Shown here one piece after another: positions 58,586 through 64,000 of a stretch of 64,000 nt of DNA. Position 1 is the first letter of the stretch. Every line of letters begins with the position of its first letter. Origin of the DNA: Thalassotalea mangrovi (GTDB lineage: Bacteria; Pseudomonadota; Gammaproteobacteria; Enterobacterales; Alteromonadaceae); NCBI RefSeq assembly GCF_005116735.1, contig NZ_SWDB01000038.1, positions 1 through 64,000 on the forward strand. The letters run 5' to 3'. A program made the translations under genes and the position numbers. The notes under the pieces are model-generated. The model did no database searches. It saw only the letters and a program-made list of their open reading frames with translations, and was not told the DNA's origin.

Positions 58586-59942
58586 AATGCTCCACTTTAA
58601 ATGGAAAGTTGGCGTTGCCGACTTTCCCCTTACCATCATAACTGTATATAAAAAGACGATACTCCCCTTCCTTCTCAGGGGCACGAAAGGTAAGGCTGAC
58701 GCCATCAGCGGTAGTGTTAGTCTGCAAAACATCTACGTTCACCTGCTCCGGCTCTAGCTCAAATGCTCCACCATTGCTGCGAACATCAACCTCTTTCAGT
58801 ATGCGCCAATGATGCTGCAAGTCATCCCCATCGGGATCGAATACCACAACCTTAGCGATGGCCTGTTGTTCGGCGGAAACGATAACGCTGGCTTGCGCCA
58901 GACGTTCATTCATTGTCATTGACATGGTTAAAGGTGCTCGGTTTATTGGATACTTTCCGGTCCAGAATCGAGTCATTTCATCGACCCGGGCATTGGCACT
59001 GCCATCTTTGTTAAACATGCCAAACCAGGTCGGAGTGCGCTCCTGTTTTTGCCCCCAGAAAAAGGCAAAATTGCCGATGATTTTTCCAGTAGTATCGTTA
59101 ACCAGCGTATGTTGAATACGCTCCATCATCGATTTCGCTTTGACTCCGCTAGGCTCCTCTATTTCCCGGCCCCAGGATGTTTTTGGCATTTCCCAAAAAC
59201 CTTTCGGACCATACTCAGTAACCATTACAGGAAGGTCACGGTCTATTGCAGTAATCGCCTCAGGTAATATTTGTAAATCACCATATACTTGTACCGATAG
59301 GATATCCACCGTTGGTGTGTAATGTAGCGCAGTATCTATGTGTTCTTTAATGGCTCCTGCAAAGGTATAGGTTACAGGATGGTTAGGGTCCGATTGATGA
59401 ACGTATTCAATCATTTCATGAATAGCCTGATATACCTTGGGATTCACCGCAGCAAGACTGCCATCCTCGGCGAACAATAAATTAGGCTCATTAGCGATCA
59501 CCCAGACCAGAAGGTTTGGGTGATTTTTGTACTTTTCAACAACACTTTTAAAACGAGCGAATTGCGCTTTAACGGCCTGTTCATCATCGTAATCAAAACC
59601 ATGTAACTGCTTTTGCATGTCGAAACCTAATGCCACCATCACGCCAAGCTGCTTAGCCTTGGCCAGCACCTCATCGGCACTATCGCTGTTCCAGGTCCGA
59701 ACGCTATTACCGCCAGCCTGTTTTAACGCTTGCAGGTTTCGCCCCTGACTCCAGCCAAGACCGACACCTTTCACATAAAATGGTTTTGAATTTACATACA
59801 GCTGATAGGCATTATCGGTTTTCTTAATCTCGACCTTGCTAGGATTCTGAGCCGCTGCTGCATTCACGTTCAGGGAAAAAAGTAACAGGCTCAAGAATCC
59901 CCAAACTGATACAAAAGATATTGTTGTCATTGTGCCTTTCAT
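58584..59942 (-). CDS. secreted glycoside hydrolase-like TIM-barrel protein
   Basis: 452 residues with a signal peptide (hydrophobic 8-26, cut after about Ala28-Ala31). A TIM barrel of the GH2/GH5-like clan follows: GGNSVRTWN, then ANEPN with the likely acid/base Glu152, and VTEYGPKGFW with the likely nucleophile Glu243. A C-terminal beta domain (about 350-452) looks immunoglobulin-like. Substrate unknown; no polysaccharide-utilisation genes are beside it. AGGA lies 8 bases before the ATG. Confidence 0.8.
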   Translation of the reverse strand: MKGTMTTISFVSVWGFLSLLLFSLNVNAAAAQNPSKVEIKKTDNAYQLYVNSKPFYVKGVGLGWSQGRNLQALKQAGGNSVRTWNSDSADEVLAKAKQLGVMVALGFDMQKQLHGFDYDDEQAVKAQFARFKSVVEKYKNHPNLLVWVIANEPNLLFAEDGSLAAVNPKVYQAIHEMIEYVHQSDPNHPVTYTFAGAIKEHIDTALHYTPTVDILSVQVYGDLQILPEAITAIDRDLPVMVTEYGPKGFWEMPKTSWGREIEEPSGVKAKSMMERIQHTLVNDTTGKIIGNFAFFWGQKQERTPTWFGMFNKDGSANARVDEMTRFWTGKYPINRAPLTMSMTMNERLAQASVIVSAEQQAIAKVVVFDPDGDDLQHHWRILKEVDVRSNGGAFELEPEQVNVDVLQTNTTADGVSLTFRAPEKEGEYRLFIYSYDGKGKVGNANFPFKVEH

Positions 59943-60096
59943 CGTTACATTCCTGATTAACCGTTTGTTTTATCTACCTTACTGTAGGATTTTAGCGATA
60001 ACAATAAAACCACTGAAATACTAACCATAGTCTAAACTTAAATGATTTCGTGGTCCCGCCGTACACATCAGCCAAAGAACAATGAAGGTAATTCCT

Positions 60097-60621
60097 ATGG
60101 TTAACCTGAAGTTTTTATTTATTGCCGCATTACTTAGCTTAAGCGCTTGTTCCAGCGTCAATGACGATATTGAAGTCATCTCTGAAGCCGATCCAAAAGT
60201 GGACTTTATTGGCTATGAAACGTTTGCATGGATGGGTTCTGCAGTCATCGCGTTTGATGAGCAAGGTCAGTGGGAACCTCCCGGATTCGATGCTGATAAG
60301 GAAGTAAAGTTCTATATTGACCGCGAGTTAAGAGCTAGGGAAATGAGTGAAGACTCATACAATCCAGATATGCTTGTCACTTTCGTTGCAGGGGTAGATA
60401 TGGATAACATTGAGGAAATTAATCACGACGATAGTAACCTTGCGGGACTGGAAAATGTCCCCAAAGCCGCTTTGGTGATTGTTTTTTTCGATGCGCAAAC
60501 CGGACAGCCTATCTGGTACGGGGCCGCTGAGGGCGAAGTGCAGCAAAATCAGACGGTGATGGAGTCGAAGCAACGCCTCGATTATGCAGTAACAGAAATA
60601 ATGGCCAAATTTCCAAAATAA
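60097..60621 (+). CDS. DUF4136-like lipoprotein
   Basis: 174-residue predicted lipoprotein; the lipobox LSLSAC is followed by SSVNDD, where Asp is not at +2. The family pattern includes YETFAWMG near the start of the mature part and LDYAVTEIMAKFP at the end. Function unknown. The ATG at 60097 is preferred to that at 60082 because AAGG precedes it by 8 bases. Confidence 0.75.
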   Translation: MVNLKFLFIAALLSLSACSSVNDDIEVISEADPKVDFIGYETFAWMGSAVIAFDEQGQWEPPGFDADKEVKFYIDRELRAREMSEDSYNPDMLVTFVAGVDMDNIEEINHDDSNLAGLENVPKAALVIVFFDAQTGQPIWYGAAEGEVQQNQTVMESKQRLDYAVTEIMAKFPK

Positions 60622-60687
60622 GCCAGCTGGAATGATCTTGTTAAGCGGAGCTTCGTATTTAATGTTTTGAGTAGGTTGTTGTGATTG

Positions 60688-61392
60688 ATGATGGATATTT
60701 CTGGTTCTGCGTTAGCTTTATTACCCGTTCTGCTCCTCCAGGGGCGGCATGTGCGCAAACGCACACCAGTGTTACCGGAACCTAAAGGGTCAAGGCTAGG
60801 CGTAGTTGGAACTGGCACATCGATAAAACTGCTGATTATTGGTGACTCTGCAGCTTTAGGTATCGGGGCCAGTCATCAACGGGAAGCACTGCTCGGCCAG
60901 ACTTTGAAATATCTAAGCCCGCACTTTCGGGTGCAGTATCAACTAATCGCCAAATCAGGCGCCACCACCAGTGATACCCTGTCAGTGCTTGAAACCCTGC
61001 CACAACAAAGCTTTGATGCCGTGATTACGTCGCTTGGCGTTAACGATGTCACCAGTTCACTCACCGTGGCAGTTTGGCGACAACAACAGGCTGTACTAAG
61101 AAGCCTGTTACAAGACAAGTTTGCGGTCAAACAAAGCATTATTACTACCGTCCCACCCATGCATAAATTTCCGGCACTTCCGAATCCGCTGCGCTGGTAT
61201 TTGGGAGACAAAGCGAATCGGTTCAATGACATTCTGGCTCAGGATGTTGAAAGGGAGCACCATTGTCAAATGCTCAATATCGACCGTGAATTGCCATTAA
61301 GTGCAATGGCGACTGATGGTTTCCATCCGGGTCCGCCAGTGTATCAGCATTGGGGCCACACAGCCGCCCGCCTGATTCGCCATCGATTCTAA
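60688..61392 (+). CDS. SGNH/GDSL hydrolase
   Basis: 234-residue esterase or lipase of the SGNH group. Block I is LLIIGDSAALGIG with nucleophile Ser54, block III SLGVND with Asn119, block V DGFHPGP with Asp210 and His213. A weakly hydrophobic N-terminus is followed by a basic patch (GRHVRKR), so cytoplasmic or membrane-bound placement is open. The start is one of TTG 60685, ATG 60688 or ATG 60691; none has a strong ribosome site. Confidence 0.82.
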   Translation: MMDISGSALALLPVLLLQGRHVRKRTPVLPEPKGSRLGVVGTGTSIKLLIIGDSAALGIGASHQREALLGQTLKYLSPHFRVQYQLIAKSGATTSDTLSVLETLPQQSFDAVITSLGVNDVTSSLTVAVWRQQQAVLRSLLQDKFAVKQSIITTVPPMHKFPALPNPLRWYLGDKANRFNDILAQDVEREHHCQMLNIDRELPLSAMATDGFHPGPPVYQHWGHTAARLIRHRF

Positions 61393-61608
61393 CTTCTCCC
61401 CTACCTGCTGTTCAGATCCTGAAAAAGATATGTAAATTTTTGTCTTACCGACAATTTTTATTCGTTTTACTGCTGTCGAAAATTGCACTATTTTGCTGCG
61501 CCAGTTTTGGATTTAACAGAAATTTACGAGACACACTAACTTTCCTGCTTCAGGGATTGAGCGATACCTTGCAAACAATTCCCTCACAGCCTTCGTTCCG
61601 AGACCCTA

Positions 61609-62253
61609 ATGTTAACGAAACACCTCGCACCACTAGATGGCGAATCCGATGCGCCGTTATTTGACAAAATTGCGACCGATTTACGTCGTGATGGATTTAG
61701 CATCAATGCCAATGCGCTGCCATGGCACATTGCCCAGGCGTTATTGACTCACTCACAATCTATGCATAGCCAGCAATTTGAAACTGCGGGAATTGGTCGC
61801 GAAGAGAATTACAACGTTAACCAGGCTATAAGAAGTGATGCGATTTGCTGGATAACGGGTACCTCATTTGCGGGTAGCCAATGGTTAGCCTGGTGTCAGC
61901 AGTTACAGGACCATTTGAACCAAAAACTGTTTCTGGGACTGTTTTCATTTGAAAGTCATTATGCCTGCTTTCAGCCTGGCGCATTTTTTAAACGACACTA
62001 CGACACTTTTAAAGGGGATAAAAACCGGGTGTTATCCGTCGTAGCCTACCTCAATAAGGACTGGCAACAGAGCGATGGTGGTGAATTGGTGCTATACAAG
62101 GATGAGCAAGATACGAAGGGTAAGAAAATACATCCTGAATTTGCCACCCTGGCGATATTCCTCAGCGAAGAGTTCCCTCATGAAGTGTTACCGGCGAACC
62201 GACAACGACTGTCTGTGACCGGCTGGTTTCGGGTAAACCAATTCAACGGCTAG
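61609..62253 (+). CDS. 2-oxoglutarate/Fe(II)-dependent oxygenase (prolyl 4-hydroxylase-like)
   Basis: 214-residue double-stranded beta-helix oxygenase. The iron triad is His130, Asp132 (FKRHYDTFKG) and His191 (EFPHEVLP), and Arg200 in NRQRLSVTGWFR would hold 2-oxoglutarate. It resembles bacterial P4H-like proteins that hydroxylate proteins; the target is unknown. No close neighbour suggests one. Confidence 0.82.
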   Translation: MLTKHLAPLDGESDAPLFDKIATDLRRDGFSINANALPWHIAQALLTHSQSMHSQQFETAGIGREENYNVNQAIRSDAICWITGTSFAGSQWLAWCQQLQDHLNQKLFLGLFSFESHYACFQPGAFFKRHYDTFKGDKNRVLSVVAYLNKDWQQSDGGELVLYKDEQDTKGKKIHPEFATLAIFLSEEFPHEVLPANRQRLSVTGWFRVNQFNG

Positions 62254-62515
62254 CCATAACCCAACCACGAAACCTCGTCGCTTTTTACCTTGCTCGGTTA
62301 GATTTCAAAATGAAAATATGACTGTCCTGATGCGGGCGGGTTAAACATAGAGTGTTCGCTGATAGATTCATCACCAAACCATAAAAACCAGCGCCTGTAA
62401 GACTCAGGACCTTTGTCACTGTCGCCAATTTATCGTAAAATTCAGGTACTAAATCAGAGTTGCGATACACCAATTTTCAGACTCTGGCAAAGCAAAGATC
62501 CTGAGAAGTAATGCA

Positions 62516-63931
62516 ATGACATCAGAAACCGTCTTTAAACCTGAATTATTGTCCCCAGCGGGAAGCTTGAAAAACATGCGTTATGCATTCGCATACGGCG
62601 CAGATGCCGTTTACGCAGGACAACCAAGATATAGCCTGAGAGTGCGTAATAACGAGTTTAATCACGAAAATCTCAAAACAGGCATCGACGAGGCACATGC
62701 CCTTGGCAAAAAGCTATACGTGGTTTGTAACATTCAGCCCCATAATGCCAAATTAAAAACTTTTATTGATGACCTCAGACCTGTGATTGAAATGGGGCCT
62801 GATGCACTGATCATGTCCGATCCCGGATTAATAATGATGGTACGCGAGGCCTTTCCCAATATGCCCATACACCTGTCAGTTCAAGCCAATGCGGTTAACT
62901 GGGCAACGGTGAAGTTCTGGGCCGCCAACGGTGTTGAACGAGTCATAGTCTCACGCGAATTGTCCCTTGAAGAGATAGAAGAGATCCGCAAGCATTGTCC
63001 TGAGACCGAATTAGAAGTGTTTGTTCATGGTGCCCTGTGCATGGCCTACTCCGGGCGATGTTTGCTTTCCGGGTACATCAATAAACGCGATCCAAATCAG
63101 GGAACCTGTACTAATGCCTGTCGTTGGGAATACAAAGTAGAGCAAGGTAAAGAGGATGACACGGGACAGATCGTTGCAGAGTTTGATCCTAACCATACAC
63201 AGGCCGTTGAAGTACAGAAAGAGCGCCCGGAAGTGACAATTGGCTCAGGTAAACCCATTGATGACGTGGTACTGCTATCAGAAAGCCACCGCCCTGACGA
63301 AAAAATGGCGGCGTTTGAGGATGAGCACGGTACTTATATCATGAACTCGAAAGATTTGCGCGCGGTCCAGCATGTAGAGCGCCTCACAAAAATGGGGGTG
63401 CATTCCCTGAAAATTGAAGGTCGAACAAAATCTTTTTATTATTGTGCCCGTACCGCGCAGGTTTATCGTCAGGCAATTGATGATGCCGTCGCTGGCAAAC
63501 CCTTCGATGAACGTTTAATGGGTACTCTTGAAAATCTCGCGCACCGGGGTTACACCGAAGGTTTTTTGCGTCGCCACACCCATGATACCTATCAAAATTA
63601 CGACTACGGTTATTCGGTTTCTACCCAGCAGCAATTCGTTGGAGAATTCACCGGTAATCGCCGTGGTGAACTGGCAGAGCTGGAGGTGAAAAATAAATTT
63701 GTGGTTGGTGACAAGCTTGAGTTGATGACACCGCAAGGCAATATAAACTTCACATTGCAACATATGGAAAATCGCCAGGCAGAATCCATTTCCGATGCCA
63801 AAGGCAGCGGCCACATAGTCTATATCCCGGTACCAGAAGATCTAAACCTTCAGTTCGTTCTATTGATGCGCAATCTTAATGAAGGTCAAGATACCCGTAA
63901 TCCTCTAGCCTCAAACCAAAAGTGCGGGTAA
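62516..63931 (+). CDS. trhP: tRNA uridine-34 hydroxylation protein TrhP (U32 peptidase family)
   Basis: 471 residues, similar to E. coli YegQ/TrhP, which is needed for 5-hydroxyuridine at tRNA position 34. The N-terminus KPELLSPAGSLKNMRYAFAY is a TIM-like U32 core. The cysteine-containing MAYSGRCLLSGYINKRD and GTCTNACRWEY segments are characteristic, and YFCARTAQVYRQAIDDA-like sequence follows (YYCARTAQVYRQAID here). A ferredoxin gene starts 6 bp downstream. Confidence 0.92.
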   Translation: MTSETVFKPELLSPAGSLKNMRYAFAYGADAVYAGQPRYSLRVRNNEFNHENLKTGIDEAHALGKKLYVVCNIQPHNAKLKTFIDDLRPVIEMGPDALIMSDPGLIMMVREAFPNMPIHLSVQANAVNWATVKFWAANGVERVIVSRELSLEEIEEIRKHCPETELEVFVHGALCMAYSGRCLLSGYINKRDPNQGTCTNACRWEYKVEQGKEDDTGQIVAEFDPNHTQAVEVQKERPEVTIGSGKPIDDVVLLSESHRPDEKMAAFEDEHGTYIMNSKDLRAVQHVERLTKMGVHSLKIEGRTKSFYYCARTAQVYRQAIDDAVAGKPFDERLMGTLENLAHRGYTEGFLRRHTHDTYQNYDYGYSVSTQQQFVGEFTGNRRGELAELEVKNKFVVGDKLELMTPQGNINFTLQHMENRQAESISDAKGSGHIVYIPVPEDLNLQFVLLMRNLNEGQDTRNPLASNQKCG

Positions 63932-63937
63932 GTCATC

Positions 63938-64000
63938 ATGGCTTTGTTAATTACAAAAAAATGCATTAATTGCGACATGTGCGTCCCAGAGTGTCCAAAC
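63938..64000 (+). CDS. yfhL: YfhL-type 4Fe-4S ferredoxin (5' end only)
   Basis: The first 21 codons up to the window end read MALLITKKCINCDMC and then VPECPN, almost identical to the E. coli YfhL N-terminus and its first CxxCxxCxxxCP motif. The gene continues beyond the window. Its spacing of 6 bp from trhP suggests one operon and a redox partner role. Confidence 0.88.
   Translation, partial: MALLITKKCINCDMCVPECPN

Overview
The window reads as one chromosomal segment of a marine gammaproteobacterium of the order Alteromonadales, most likely Colwelliaceae (Thalassotalea/Thalassomonas type). This is inferred from protein similarity I recognise (AlaA, RsfS, LptE, PrmB, SmrB and TrhP look like their E. 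coli counterparts but are diverged), from the gene order leuS-lptE-holA-nadD-rsfS-rlmH-mrdA-mrdB-rlpA-dacA-ybeD-lipB-lipA, and from the aerobic, tyrosine-degrading gene content. No rRNA, tRNA, CRISPR array, prophage or full insertion sequence was found. Almost every gene is an intact chromosomal housekeeping or accessory gene.

Layout. 1-2040: proS with a promoter and terminator. 2074-4734: an accessory stretch with a membrane-anchored protein of unknown function and an LRAT-like protein, bracketed by repeat copies. 4783-11763: alaA, hppD, cold-shock-type helicase deaD, a secreted Vgb-like beta-propeller and a lipoprotein built of seven 18-residue repeats. 12024-26842: a complete 13-gene complex I operon on the minus strand (nuoA, B, CD fused, E-N). 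27354-31134: two small membrane proteins, a Lon-like protease and a zinc-ribbon protein. 31665-45573: the leuS-to-lipA cluster, covering translation, LPS transport, replication, NAD synthesis, elongation of the cell wall (PBP2/RodA/RlpA/PBP5) and lipoate synthesis, with a D-amino acid transaminase inserted between dacA and ybeD. 45627-50202: MFS transporter, aroC, prmB, smrB, sixA. 50448-53248: rubrerythrin, GlpC-like Fe-S protein and DUF3501 protein. 53267-58566: an RND efflux pair, an ArsR/BigR-type regulator and a divergent rhodanese. 58584-64000: a glycosidase-like periplasmic protein, a DUF4136 lipoprotein, an SGNH hydrolase, a 2-oxoglutarate oxygenase, trhP and the first 21 codons of a YfhL-type ferredoxin.

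The most striking non-coding feature is a family of about 260-bp MITE-like elements, six copies in 64 kb. They have 13-bp terminal inverted repeats flanked by TA and several strong internal hairpins. In five of six copies the same end points at the start codon of a neighbouring gene, and that end carries a plausible outward promoter. In two cases the gap to the gene is so small (15 and 24 bp) that the promoter must lie in or beyond the element. One copy splits the rubrerythrin/Fe-S/DUF3501 operon, and another may supply the start codon of an MFS transporter.

The best candidate for an undescribed regulatory system among the proteins is the ArsR-type repressor with Cys30/Cys96, the spacing of the sulfane-sulfur sensors BigR/SqrR. 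It is encoded with an RND pump on one side and a rhodanese on the other. A palindrome overlaps the divergent promoter, and a 27-codon open reading frame with its own ribosome binding site lies in the leader of the rhodanese gene.
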